NCBI RefSeq assembly: GCF_900496995.4
Contig: NC_044009.1
Location: forward strand, 41,997,505-42,061,504
From: Aquila chrysaetos chrysaetos
Lineage: Eukaryota; Chordata; Aves; Accipitriformes; Accipitridae
Direction: 5' to 3'
DNA length: 64,000 bases
The notes under the pieces are model-generated. The model was not told where the DNA came from. It searched no databases and saw only the letters and a program-made list of their open reading frames with translations. Below are positions 49,816-62,765 of the stretch, one piece after another. The translations under genes were made by a program, and so were the position numbers. The first letter of the stretch is position 1; every line of letters starts with the position of its first letter.

Positions 49816-51419
49816 TTCCTGGACATGTATAAGAATGTGGGTGCATGCACACACACAGAGCCACTCATAATATGTGCAAATCACCCAAAGGCTTTATGTA
49901 TGAAAATATGGTAGTATATAAAATCTTATAAATGGTAAAATACCTTTAAGGCAAAAAAATCCCCAAATCTTTGTGTTCATGTTCAGTGCATTCCTCTTGA
50001 CCAGACCTACCCTGTTTCTCCCCTGTGGACAGGAAGGCAGAGAAGGGCACAGGACGGGGAGGGAAATTCTGGGTCATCAAGCCCTTCCACCTAGGGCTGA
50101 CAACTCTGTCACACGGTTGCTGAGTTTTACTGATCAACCCCCAACTTCATTTTTTATTTAGATAATTTGTCTTTCATTAAAATAATACAGAAGAAGATGG
50201 GAAAATGAGATTTCTGAAAACATGGGTAGAAGAAAACTGCCAATTGCAGGGAAACAGAAAGCATTGCCCTAAAGAATCAGAAACTGCAAATGAGAGTCAA
50301 ACCCTGCAGTTCTTCTCTGTTTGAAATCTGGAGGAAGGCCAATGGCAATTTTGATTTAGCTGAGATTATTTCCAAAATGTATAAGGAAGTGACAGCCCTG
50401 GATCTCGAACTGTCTTTCTGTTGACTTCTATGAAAATTATACTGGGCTCTGAAGAAGTGTGTGTCTTTGGTTAGGGGGTGGACAGATATAGCAACATCTG
50501 TTCGGTAGGCTCAGCTGGAGGTTTCTGAAACCTTTTCATGGACCAATTTCTCTGAGGCTGCAGAAAACTCTTTTCCAGAGGGAGACTTTGGAGTTGACTC
50601 CTGTTAGTTGAAAGTTCACAGCAGATTCTGAGTCAGTAGCTCCTCTGTCTGATGTTAGTGTCTAAAAATGTCCACCCACACTGTTACGGACCAAACTATA
50701 GCATAGCAAGGAGGCAGCTCCACCACGCCTTGGCAAAGTGTGGCAGATATAGTCATTTCTTTAGGGATTTTTTAAATTATTGTCGTGGTCTTCGGCACTG
50801 AACTTCTGCAGCACTGTAATGGGAGTGGGGTGCCTATGTCTACCAGGCTCTTGGCATAATCCCAGTGTGGTGATGCTTTCCTTCCCTCCTCTTTTCCTTC
50901 TTGCTTATCCCCCTTTCCCCACCTCGGTTTGCAGGACATGGCAAGAGCTCCTAGAAGGAAGGAGAACATGTCAGCCAGCAGTATCAGGCTTATGGTGCTC
51001 TTCCCAGGTACAAGGAGGACCAAAGAAAATGCAGGCACCGCTGATGCAGCAGAGATATTCAACTCCCTTGCACTGGAGGGGTTGGAAGCATCAGACTCTA
51101 TTTTAAGTGTGTGCTGTTTTGTTAGCATACCATAAACCACGGAAAGTGTTATTGGGCCTGGAACAACAAACCACTGTGCCTCTGGTGAGGATGGGAATTC
51201 CATCTAGCTTTCATTTTCTTTAGAGATATATGTTGGAGTATTTTTCTTTTTCTAATGTTTTCATGGTTGTGTTTCTTGCACCGCTAAATGCATCACAGCA
51301 AAATCCAATTCAATCTTAAGAATAATCACTTTGCCGTGTAGAGAATATACCTTTCAATACACTTCATAATGACCTAGAAGATTAATTGAATAATGAGGTG
51401 GTGAAACCAAGCAAGAAAG
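49816..51419. other. No gene recognised; one candidate cryptic exon
   Basis: Unique sequence apart from a well-formed acceptor/donor pair bracketing 50935-51007, described in the findings. Both strands are open here, so an open frame alone is weak evidence. Confidence 0.45.
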
Positions 51420-51720
51420 TATGGATGACCGGGAGGATGTCCAGAAGGATTTAATAAAACTGGATGATTGGACAATATGATGGCAAACGAAATTCAGTGA
51501 AGATAAACACACAATAATGCATTGGGGGAAATAATTTAAGCTGCTCATGTGCACTGATGAATTCTGAATTAGCTGCACCTTCTCAAGTGTAAGAACTTGG
51601 TGTTATCATGGATAGTGCAAGGTCTAATAACTGATGCAAAGTAGTGGGGGAGATCCTGGAGCACATTAGTACAGGGTGGAAGGATAATTTTCTGAACAAT
51701 ACTCTTCACTGAAAACATAC
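51420..51720 (+). mobile_element. CR1-type LINE fragment, reverse-transcriptase region
   Basis: Sense-strand match to the CR1 segment that encodes the end of the reverse transcriptase: GATTTAATAAAACTGGATGATTGGACAATATGATGGCA, then ATAATGCATTGGGGGAAATAAT, then AACTTGGTGTTATCATGGATAGT. Many substitutions and indels, so long dead. The boundaries are approximate. Confidence 0.75.
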
Positions 51721-54700
51721 AGAATGCAAGAAATGTTTATTTTAATTCAAGTAAGAGAAATTGCTCCTGATTAAACTTCCCAAGATTAGTTCCAGTTTCA
51801 CAATCTAAATGGATGATGAGTTGCACTGATAGTAGTATTTGAACCTGGGATTTTCAGCAATAAAAACATCTTATACTGATCAGACTGAAAAGCTGACGTT
51901 AGAGGGACTTTTGCTTTTAATTTCACCGGGCCTGGGATTTTACTCCAGTTCCAAAGTTGAAGTCAATAGTAGACTTAGGACACTTATGTATACTACTGCC
52001 TAAACTAAGTGCTGCTGTTGTGCAGCAGATACAAGGCACAGAAAACCTACATAGTCAAAAAAGTTAGACAAGATAATAGTCATTGGTACATAAAGAAAAA
52101 TACTCAGTAGAGAACTTTAATCTTCATTGCCAAAGTTAGTTTTAATTTGGTTCCCCACACTTTAAAAAAAAAAAAAAAAAAAAGGAAGTGTGTGTGAAAC
52201 TCTCTTTTCCATCGACTGGGGGAGAATCAGCCCGAATATGCATGTATGTACACATGTATATACAGGGAGCAGCAAGGTTGGCCTTGGCAAGAGATTAAAA
52301 TAAAAGGATTAAAATGCCATTACATATAAACAAACATGAATTCATGGATTTCAAATTATATTTGACTGCATGAATGATAATAATGACTGTAGTGTTTACT
52401 TCTGTTGCCTAGGAAAGCCGCATATGTTTACAGTATTGACATTTGAATCTTAAATTCATTTGTAATGTTGTGCTGTTCCATTTTATAACTGAAGAAGAGA
52501 TTTATCTTTGAGATAAAAGCTTCTCCTGGCAGAACTTGCAATCAGATATTATTTAGCACTTGCAGAACATCAGACTTGGAGCAGGGGTGGCTGGTTTTTG
52601 GGTGTCGCTTCTGTGAGCAAATGGGGACCAATGTGGCTGTGGCCCACACTGTGCCTGCAGCGCCAGCTGGGAGGAGTAAACAGAGGCTGGAAGGGGAATG
52701 TGTGTCTTTTGGGCACCAAAATATCCCACTATAGCTCTATAACACCACCATAAATGGGAATGTGGAATTCACTTCTGTGCAAAGGATCCGCCAAGGCTTC
52801 TCATAGGAGTAAAATTCACCCTGAAGTAGTGTGTCATTCAGCTGTAGATCTAAGAATGTTTCACTGAACCATAATGAATTTAGCCCTTCCCTGAAGGTAA
52901 GAAACACTATAGCCCTGTTGCAGATAGGTTAATTATTATTTAGAGGGGTAATTTTTCTCTGGAAGGTCACAGTTCACAGCACAAAGAAACCTTGGATTTG
53001 AATCTAACAATCCTTACTCCCAATATTTGTTTCTACCTAATATGTATTTGTTCTTCTGGCTTTGGCACTGGAGTAAAAGTATTTTTTATTTGGCTACATA
53101 CCAGACTGAATATCACTGAACTTGTACTGCACGTACACAGGTTCAGAGTTTTTCCAGTAGCCATAACTGCTCAAGCTGCACAGGCACCCTGTATTTGTTT
53201 CACTTTCAGGATACTTGGCTTGTCTTTAACCACCAATCATTTAAAACAAAAGTCTCTGAAGCTAAAAAACCCCTATTTTCAGAGAGTCAAAATGTCAAAT
53301 TTTGAAAGAAAAACATTCTGAATTCTTTCTTGCTATTTCTAGCAGAATTGTTTCAGTCAGTTTTACCAACGCTATGTGCTACAGCAAATTTATTAGATGT
53401 TAAAAACTGATACTAGCCCAACTTTGCCTTTCACTGAAACAAGAAAGGTTGCCCAACCTTCTCTTCCTGGGTATTTGTTTGGTATCCTGAGCTCCCTGCT
53501 GCTGCCCCAGACAGCTCTACCCAAGAAATGAAGTCCTGATGAAATGAGTTATGCTTTCTCTAATCACTGACAAGATAGTGTATGAAGGCCTTTGTAGACT
53601 TCTGTCTGTGTTATACACCAGGTCTGCTGGTACAAAACCCCTGTTCTACTAGGACCAAAGAGGCTTGGTCTGAAGACACTGGATCTTGGTAGCCAGATGG
53701 TCTGTAGCCTATAGCGTGGACTTCTTGCACCTCTGGAGTGTGAGCTGTCTAGTGCTGTCTGTGAAATAAACATAGCAAAGCACGGGTTTGGTCTCTTCCA
53801 GATGTTCACCAGAGTACAGGGAAGAGCTGACATGACTTAGTCAAAGAAAGGAAGATGGTTGGTACTTGTGTACAGTTTCTAGATTCATTTTAGCAGTCAT
53901 AATGATACAGAGAGCTTCCTTTTAGCAGATATCAGTGTTTCTAAACAGATCCAGATGACCACTGAAGGTTTACCCTTTGAAGGAAGGGAATACTTCAGCT
54001 CCAGCAGCTGTGAGGCATTATGTTTTCAAAGATATTCAGAATCATGTGTGGTCCTTAAGAATTTACAGCACAGCTTCCCTGGAGGGCAATTTTGATACCA
54101 GCCTCTATCAGACTGACAGACGGGGATGTAGAAATACCTACCCTGAAGGCAGCTCTTCAACTGCAGAAAGTATGTCAGCCTTGCCTGCTGTCATATAAAT
54201 GACCTCCCTCTCAGAGCAAGTGTCACAGTGGCTAGGAACAATACTGTTTTGAAAATAGTATCTTCAGCTACTGTCTTGTCCCTTCTGCAGAACAGTATCA
54301 TCTGTGACTTCCCATCTGGTTCCTAATTTTATCTCCTTCTAAGCTCTCAGCACACCAGAGCTGCACTTCTGCATGAATCTTTGTCCCATCAGCACTGGAA
54401 CTAAAAATATAAATATCGAAGTGGCAGTTTGTACTGAAAATCCAAATTATACAGGGGCTTTTGGGCCTCTCTGAGGTATTGAGGTTCTTCCTTGAATGTT
54501 CTGCCACTGAAGCATTTCTTGTAGGGTGAAAAACATATCTACAGTTGTCAGAACTGTCACAAATCTCACCATGAATCTCCAATATACCGTACACACATTA
54601 TCATCCCTGTCTGTCTGTCTAGGTCTCCTTGTGAATCATGGGAATCCATCCCTGACCTTTTAATGCATGGAAAGTGTAAAATACCCCGAGCAAGATGTGG

Positions 54701-57700
54701 TGGCAGTAGAGACCTACTTTTAAAGTTCAGAGCTAAGCTGGGCTTTGAGCTGTGCGAGATCTGAAGCACCACTGCAAGCAGCTAAGCACCAGGTCTGTAA
54801 TCGTTGTGAGTGGGGTGGAAAGCTGACTTTCAGCCCAGGGGGGCCGGGAAGCACAGGGATGTGGCTGGTTGGACACATATTCCTCCTTGCCTACTTACTA
54901 GTCTTTAGTTGCAGTCACATGTTCTTCTCTTGTACTCCCAGTATCCCAACACCTTCCCTCCTTCACACTTGCCTGTAGCAAGCAATACTGGGAGGAAGCT
55001 GCAGCTACTTGCCATCCTTATGAATCTCTGTTTATAGGCAGCAGAGAAAGGAGACTTGTTATTAGGTGGAAAAGAAAAAGCCAAAAGGACAATAAATGAA
55101 GAACATCTGGAAACTCTCCAGCCATAACTGTAAGCCAGGCTGAAAAGATATCTGGGGAAGGTGGCAGAAGAGGAGATCTGCTCAGCAAGACTCTTAAAGC
55201 TCTCTGGAGAGTAGTTGTTACTGGAAAGCAGGGAGATGCTGAATAACCGACCCCTGCTCCTGCTGTCAGGAAGAGTTACGACTGCCCCTGAGATGTAGTG
55301 GAAAGTACAGCTGGGTGTGATTGCAGGAGAGTGGGTGAAAACTCAGAGTCACTGAACAACTCCCATGCATCAGATTCGGCCTCAGTAATTTACTGGTTGC
55401 TGCCTTCAGTAACACTAATTCTGTTTTCAGAAAAATACAAAATCCAAATCACCACAAGAAAACAACTGAGGGGCATCTTGTGTCAGTTTCTCATGTGAGG
55501 CTCTGCAGATAAGTCTTATCCAAATTTGTCACATGAGCGATACTGTGATGTTCACTTAAAAATGAAACAAAATTTATTTGATTAACCTTATTCATTTGGG
55601 TAATTTGGAAAAAGACATTCCAGTTAGTGGGTGGAGTCTGGTGTGAACATTACAATGTACATTTTCAGTGTTATAGATATTGTAAAGCACTAAGCAGGAT
55701 AAACAGCTGCCAGGTATAGGGTCTGTAAAGATTGCTGGCAGGATTTATGAGGACTGTATAGTGTAGTTTGTAGTAAAGGAGGTCTAGGGGATTTTAAAAG
55801 GTTTTCAGACATGACACCACCTGATTCAATAAGAATGCATGAATCATTTGATGTCCTAAGGATACTTTTAATGTGTTAGCTGATTAATTTTAGGTTTACT
55901 AGGGCTTCTTAGGAGAATCCAAAGCCTAAATGCATTAACAAATTTAGAGATCCAATCATTTCGTTTTCTAACTTTTTATAAAATATAAACTGAGCTCACA
56001 TTGGTTTTGGTTTTGTGTACAACACCACTACTTTTCTTTTATCCCAGGAAGAAACTTCTATCTCACACAAATTTATGCTGGTGAAATGGAAAACAGGTTA
56101 GTATTTATGTCCAACCATGTGTGAAATTAGTATCCTACAAGTGCACTGAAATGAATGGTTGTGGTAATAAAGTAGTAGTCACTGTTTAATTTTAATGCAT
56201 GCTTCACCTTAAAATTGGTTTTCTGAATGGCTACTATGTACATCTACATTCTTCGCAAAACACTTCAATATTTAATACTTCCTTTTTCTGGTCTAATTCT
56301 GTAACTCTTTCTGCACTGGGCAGAACTTGCCTGGGAGGTTGCATGGAGTTTAGGAGCTCCTGGTAAATAAATACTGCTCAGTATTGCTAAGAATCTGGCA
56401 AAAATGCAGAATCAGGATTAAATGTTTGCAGGAAACTTAGAATAAAATGTTCCAGCTTAACAGTGCTTAAGACTGATGTTCTTTATGTACATAAAAGTAT
56501 AGTGTAGACTTGGCCAATAGAAGCTTCTCTTTTCTACCCGCTGTAGCAAATGGAGCCTGGCTGAGGGATACCACCTTTGTGATTAGATTTTTTTTTTTTT
56601 TTTCATTAGTTAACAGAATTTGTGATCCATTAGCACTAGCAACTTACTTAACAAATGTATCCAAACAGCTACTAGGGAGAAATGGATTTTCAGTCAGTAT
56701 TGACTCTTTCCAGATTCATATCTGTAAACTTTGAGAAAGACCTGTGTCTTCTTCATGGATGCATCAGCTGTTCTGCTTGCTGCTAATTCAGTTTAAGCTT
56801 CTATGGCCTCAGTGGCAAATGCAGTTCTCTATCATATGGAAGAGGCACATTTTTCTGTCTACTGATGCTAGTAAACCCCTGCATTGCCACAGTGATAAAA
56901 CTACTCTATATTTTTAAAATTGTCTTGCTAATTGTAAATCACTTTCTTCTGGATGGGGTGGTGTTTCTGGAGAGGAGTGATTATTGCTCAGCTTTCTGTC
57001 CAAGTTCAGGGAAATTGGAACTAATGTCAACTCTGGAAGCAGGAAACGAGATGGCAACTGAGTAGACATTCCCACTTCAGCTTTGATCCAGATGGGGAGG
57101 ATAACAATAGCAGGGATGATGCTGGGACAAGGGCTTTGGCATGGGATTAGAGTTTGCTCTATGCCTGCCCATACAGCTGTTCCACATCTGAGCAAAGGGT
57201 AGAGCTAACCTACGTGTGTAAATGTATATGTGGGTTCTGCAAAGCCAACCTTGATGAGCATGTGCTGTCTACTGAGTGCAGAAATAATCTTTGGCATATA
57301 TGTGGGCATTTGAGTCCAAGCATATGAAACATGCCTTCTGCCTCCTCCATCCTGCCCTAGAGGCTTCTCTGCGCACTGTTTTTCTGGACACTTGCAGATT
57401 TTCCCTCACAGCATTCCTGATAGTCTAGAATACAGATGGAAACTTCCACTCCCTGTGCCTAGTCCCATTTAAGAGCATAGTAATTTCAACTCTAATACCT
57501 AGACATAGGTCTGAACAGGTCTCTGGGTGTGAGAAATTCTTCTCACATACCCCAGAATGGAGCTGCAAATAACTTATTAACAAGGCAGCCTTAGGTGCTT
57601 TTAAGACCTATGTTTTCCTGCTCTGCTATTCAGGTTTTCTCTTTGATCCCATCTATTAACACTTTGTATTTAGATGTTGCTGTGACACTGAAAGGGAGGG

Positions 57701-60700
57701 ACTTTCTGCACAAATAACGGTCTCTGCAGCACCTTGCAGACTGTGGCTTGTCTGCTGAGCCTGGCAGGATGATTTTTCTCCCTGTCCCTTTCTGAATGAG
57801 AACCCTTGGCGCGTGTACTGTGTTTTGCAGCACTTGACTCCTGATCCTTTGTGCAAGACACCCACGTTGCATGTGCTTTCTCAGAGTGCTGTACTGTTTC
57901 CAGCACTGCAAATGTCCTAGAGCCTTCAAATACATTTCTCCTATCTTGGAGGTGCTGTCTTGGAAAGATGAATTTTACTGTTTTCTTGTTCAAATTCTTC
58001 TCCCTCCTCCGATCCTGTAGTTTGCAAGCTCATGAGATTTAGCTAAAAAATGTTTCATCTCAGATGCCACCTATTGCCATCCCATTGGAAAACTTGACTG
58101 TAGCAGAGGCCTTAAATCAGAAGCCCGTGTGACAGTTTCTGATCTTTGAGCAGCTTTAGGGGCTGTCACAAACAAAAATATTCATACCTAGTTAAACTAA
58201 GTTGTTTGGTATGGATTGAGGTATTTGTCAAGTAGAGCCATGCAAAAGATTAAAGCAGTGTCTGTCAGTGAAACTAGTGTATTTTGGCTTATGTAATTCT
58301 ACAGGGTTTTTTTTCGTGTTTTGTTTTTCAAGGAAACAGTAGGTGCCTTCAGCGTTATATCTAAAAAGTGAATTATATATTGCAGAAAGTATTTCATTCT
58401 ATATTTAACTGCTCTTCTTTGAACAACAAAAACCGTAAACTTGTTGCCGAGACTTGAACTGAAGTCATGGTGGTTCCTAGCTGTTAATGGTATTTTACAG
58501 TGACAGCCCTGTTCTGCTTGCAATGTTAATAGAAATAGTAGCTCACTTAATGTCTGGGGTCGCACTAAAATTTGCTGGTATCTGAATGTGGTACGCCCCA
58601 TCCTGCATTGGCATTGTGCGTGCATATGAGAGGCATGTGCAAAATGTGACAGGAGGACTGTTGCTTCAATGATAATGCCATGAAAACAGTGAATATATTG
58701 TGCAGGGCTTCCCTGACCAGTGGAGCTGCAAACACGGAAGAATAAACTTGCTGTGCCTTGCACAGCAGAGATGGGCAACAAAATGCATGGCTAAGGCTTG
58801 ATATACTTTAATGAAACTGGATAAAAAAACCTCCAAACACCTTTATTCTTTAAAAAGTGGAAATTTGTTTCAAAGTATGAGAGATCTGGAACCATTCTTG
58901 TTCTAATGAAGTTGCTCTGTGAAGGAAAAAAATAATTTGTTTTCAGAAGATATCAGTACTTTATATAGTTAAATATAAGTTCCTTAACTGGTTTAATCAT
59001 TACCTGGGAATCCATGTAGGTATCAGGATGGCAGGTCAGCTAAATGAACTGCTCTCCATCCCTCAGCATTTTCTAACGCGTTTGATTGCAGGTTATACAA
59101 AGATGTTTTCTGTAACCTATATGATTTCTGCAAGTGATGCTGTAGACCACTCCTGAAGGGTTCATAATGAAAGGAGAATATAAATTTCTCTGTCACTGAC
59201 AACATCAATTCCCTTTGGATGATGCTAAACCTTCCCTATTTATGGGTAACTCCTGTCTAGCTTCTAAAGATGCTCCTGAAGGAGGAATGCTTTGATTCTA
59301 AAAACCACCATATTGTACCAAATCCTGAGTGGACTCAAAGCGCTTCATGAGGAAGCCACATTCTTCCCAGCTACCAAGGCTTTAGCCCACACTCACAAAT
59401 GAACCTGTAGGTAAGAGTCTGGGGGAGAATGAGGGTTAAGGAGGGAATCTGGGTTGTGGGTAGTGAATATTCAGAGATGAGATCCTGAGATGGGATTTGA
59501 AATTATGCGGCTTGCTTAAGCCTGGAAGATAGAAGGCTTTTCTGCATTGTGGTGTGATGTGGAAGAAGGGGTGAACAGTCACTGAAGAAAGTCTGGTGCC
59601 TGAAAGCCTGTAATCAGGTGCTTGTACAGTGGTAATGCCCTACTGCTGGCATTCCTGATATGGAGGTGGTCCTGGCACCCTGGTTGTCCTAATAATGTGA
59701 GCTCAGAGGGAGCACAGAAGTCTGCAATGAGCTTTGGCAGCCTGGACATACCCTTTCGGTAGATATTTTCTGCAGATAGTTGTGAAATTACCCTTTCAAT
59801 CCATAAACATAGAAAGGTAAATGGCTTCAGTTAAAACCAGCTGGTGTTAGGCTTGGGAAATGGGCAGTAGATCAGAAGGGAAGGAATAAGGCAGCCAGAG
59901 GGAAAGTAAATGCTAGATAGATCTCTATAGGATGTTTGCTCTTATTTCTGCAGTCCACAGGCATGACATATGATTTGCTTCTCAATTCTGTTTCAATTCC
60001 AGTAGTAAACAGTAAGGTCAGAGAAGATGTGACTGGGATCTCTGCTCATCCTGCCTGGTCATTGCCATTTTGACAGTTAAGTTTCTGCAGGGAAAGTTTC
60101 AGCCTTTTTATCAAGTGCAATATATCTAGTCAGTGAGCATACATCCAAATCCAGCCTTCCTCTACGCTCTATTGAGAAGAGATCAGATGGAGGAAATGCA
60201 TGTTCCTCTGTTGTCTAAAACATTCTGGGCTGAAACAGGAAAGGTTCTGCCAGCCTCAGCTGCTAACCTACCTGACAGATTGAGATCTGATCCAAACAGT
60301 GTCACTTACAACCAGTTGGCTCTGAGCTTTCTGCTATTTGGAGTATTTTCTTTCTTGAGATGCACTAGACTGAATATTTAGCTCTTTTGAAGTGCTCCAG
60401 TGAGTCCCTCTGTGGTGACCAGGTTTCCCCGGGGGGTATTTTGTCCTCCTCCTGTGCACCTATAGAGTCCCTTAAACATCAGGGTTTTTCAGTAGCAAAG
60501 GAGTGGTGATTTGGCATTACCCCTACAGGATAGTGACACTGAGGGCATAGGGATGTGCTGGCTAAAATGCTTTTGTTCTTGAGACTGGGAGATGCGATTT
60601 TGCAGCAAGGATGGGTTATCCAAGGGTAATACAGCCAGAGGGGGTAATTACTCCAACAGTTGCTTTTTATTTCTAATGGTAGAGGTAGCAAAGATGAACA

Positions 60701-60985
60701 ACTGTGAGGTGTGAGAGTAACATTCCTGTTTTACAACGGTGTTTTGAATAGGTGGAACAGCAACATTGCTCCTTAAGCAGGCTGCTAGTTTTAGAGCTGT
60801 TACGTGATTATAGAAGAATGAGGAGCTGGTGAGACTTCAAATAGGTGAACAGGAGAAGAAAGAAAAGTGCCCAAATGGCAAACATCTGTCTTTCTGTCTA
60901 TCTCTGCCTGTCTGTGCTTGAAATCTTGATAGCTGGGCTCAGGGAATAATACTTAACACAGCTGCTAACAAAGTACAAACAAGTA
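51721..60985. other. Intergenic upstream of KALRN, no gene recognised
   Basis: About 9 kb with only short open frames that match no family. A21 at about 52163-52183, T16 near 56588. Some AT-rich, low-repeat stretches (for example 55840-56000) read like slowly evolving noncoding DNA, but that needs alignment to other birds. Confidence 0.45.
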
Positions 60986-60994
60986 TTCCTCACA

Positions 60995-61115
60995 GCACTC
61001 ATTTTGAGACAACAATTATTGTCCCAAATCACAAATATTGGAGATACAGCAGAGAAATAAAAATCATTTAGCTAGCTGAATCAATGTCTGAGCTGGGACC
61101 AGGGTCTTGGCTTTT
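60995..61115 (-). mobile_element. Possible MIR SINE relic
   Basis: CAGCAGAGAAATAAAAATCATTTAGCTAGCTGAATCAATGTCTGAGCTGGGACCAGGGTCTTGG follows the antisense MIR layout (GAGGCAGAGAGATTAAATGATTTGCCCAAGGTCA...GAGCTGGGACCAGAACCCAGG). Diverged; less certain than the copy near 49.7 kb. Confidence 0.5.
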
Positions 61116-61227
61116 CAAACTCCTTTTTGGCTTTCTAGTCGCCTAGGACTGTAAAGAATAAAATATGAAGCCATACCTGCAACAACATGCAGATTCACTG
61201 ATCGTTTCCAAAGCAATCGTGCCTTAC

Positions 61228-61335
61228 AGCCCATGAACAAAACAAAACAGAACAACAACAAAACCCCCCAAAACCCCAAACACCCCCCCCCCCCCCCACC
61301 AAACCCCAAAACAAAGAAAAGATTTTTTTTTTTTC
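61228..61335 (+). repeat. A/C-rich low-complexity block with C15 and T12 tracts
   Basis: AACAAAACAAAAC-like sequence, then 15 C (61283-61297), more A/C, then 12 T (61323-61334), at the edge of the KALRN CpG island. Confidence 0.9.
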
Positions 61336-61379
61336 CGTGTAACCACACCGGCGTTCACTTTCGCTGCCCAAGTACCTGC

Positions 61380-62765
61380 CCAGCTGACAGCCGAGCGCTG
61401 CGCCGTGCCCCCGCGGTTATTCAGCAGAGGGGAGACATGGCAGCGGTGCAGACCGGTGATGCGCATCAATACGGCTGCGGAGCGCACAGGGGTAGGAAAT
61501 AAAAAATCCCCCCCCCGCCTCGCTGGGGCGCCCATGCCCGCACCTGTGCCGTGGCCGGCCCGGCCCGCCCCGCCGGCAGCAGCTGGACCCCCGCCCCGGG
61601 CACGCCGCTGCGCGGAGCGGCCGCGCCCCGCGGAGGGGCTGCCCCGGCGGTGGGGGGCGCCGCCGCCGCCTCCCCGGCCGGCGCCCCGGCCTGGCTCAGG
61701 AAGCGCCGGTAGGGAAGCGGCGGGGGCGGCCGCCGGGGGCCGGGCCGGGCTGTCAGCGCGGCGAGGGGCAGCGACGGCGGCCGCGGGGGGGGGGGAGCGG
61801 AGCGGAGCAGAGCAGGTCGGAACAATAGCGGGTGGAGGGGAGGGGGCCGGCGGCGGCGGGGCTCGGCACCGGCACCCCGCCCCGGGCCGCGCCGCCCAGC
61901 GCAGCCCGGGGGCAGCGCAGCCCAGCCGCGGGGCAGCCGCCCCGCAGGCACCGCGGAAGGGATGATCCGGGCGGCGCTCGGCGGGGCTCGCTGCTAAACG
62001 CGCCTCCATCCCTCCCTCCCTCCTCTTCTCCCTCCCTCTTTCTCTCTCTCTCTCGGCTCTCCTCCTCCCGAACTCACTGGATATTACCAGCCGCCGGGCT
62101 CGCCGCCGCCTCTACCCCAGCCATGAATCCCGCCGAAGGGGCGGCGGAGGAAGGCGCTGTCCCCGACTCCGAGGTGGATGCTTTCTTCCGAACAGGTAGG
62201 GGAGCCGCGGGGAAGGGGCCGGGGCAGCGCCGGGCCCAGCCTCCGCCGCGGGATGCGGGGCTGGCGGCGGCGGCGCGGGCACCGCCGGCAGCGGAGCCGC
62301 GGGGAGGGGAGGGGAACGGAGGGGGTCCCCGCCTGCCTCCTCGCTTTGTCCGCCGCAGCCCCTCGGCTCGTCCGTGCCTCCGCCCCAGGGAGGATGCTAT
62401 CGCGGGGCTGCGCTCCCGCCGCCCTCCTCGGGAGGACCGGCCAGGCCCCCGCCCCCGGCAGGCACAAAAGCCCCGCGGGGATGCTCGGGGAGAGCCGCCG
62501 CGTCGTCGCCCCCGCGGCAGGCTGCGCCGGCTGGGCCCCGCCGGGCCCCCGCCCCGGGCAGCGGCGGCCGCCTGGGTACTGACCGGTATTTGGAAGCGGA
62601 GCCGGCTGCCCGCGCTGCCCGCCCCGCTCCGCCCGGGCGCTACCCCTGCCGCCCTCGGGTGGGCAGTGAGGGCGGAGGCGCCCCGGGCAGCGCTCGCCCG
62701 CAGCCCCGCTGCCGGCCGGGGATGCTGACCGCGCGGGGACGGGCTCGCAAAGTGTCTCAGGGCTG
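61380..62765 (+). promoter_or_regulatory. CpG-island promoter of KALRN
   Basis: About 1.4 kb of very high GC and CpG density around the first KALRN coding exon, with many GC boxes and no TATA. Just before the ATG is a pyrimidine tract at about 62007-62070 (CCCTCCCT and CTCT runs), likely in the 5' UTR or at the start site. Long open frames on both strands here reflect GC bias and are not genes. Confidence 0.85.
62123..62195 (+). CDS. KALRN: KALRN first coding exon (kalirin Rho guanine-nucleotide exchange factor)
   Basis: The exon encodes MNPAEGAAEEGAVPDSEV then DAFFRTG, 24 codons plus one base, ending ACAG|GTAGGG (phase 1). The ATG has G at -3. The ending DAFFRTG resembles AAFFRSG, the point where the paralogue TRIO's N-terminal leader joins its Sec14 domain. 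Kalirin is a large multidomain protein (Sec14, spectrin repeats, DH-PH exchange domains and, in long isoforms, a kinase domain) that activates Rac and RhoG in neurons and shapes dendritic spines. Only this leader exon is in the window; the Sec14-encoding exons lie beyond 64 kb. The call rests on the short TRIO/kalirin-like leader, the CpG island and synteny with CCDC14. Kalirin has several alternative first exons; I cannot say which mammalian isoform this one equals. Confidence 0.82.
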
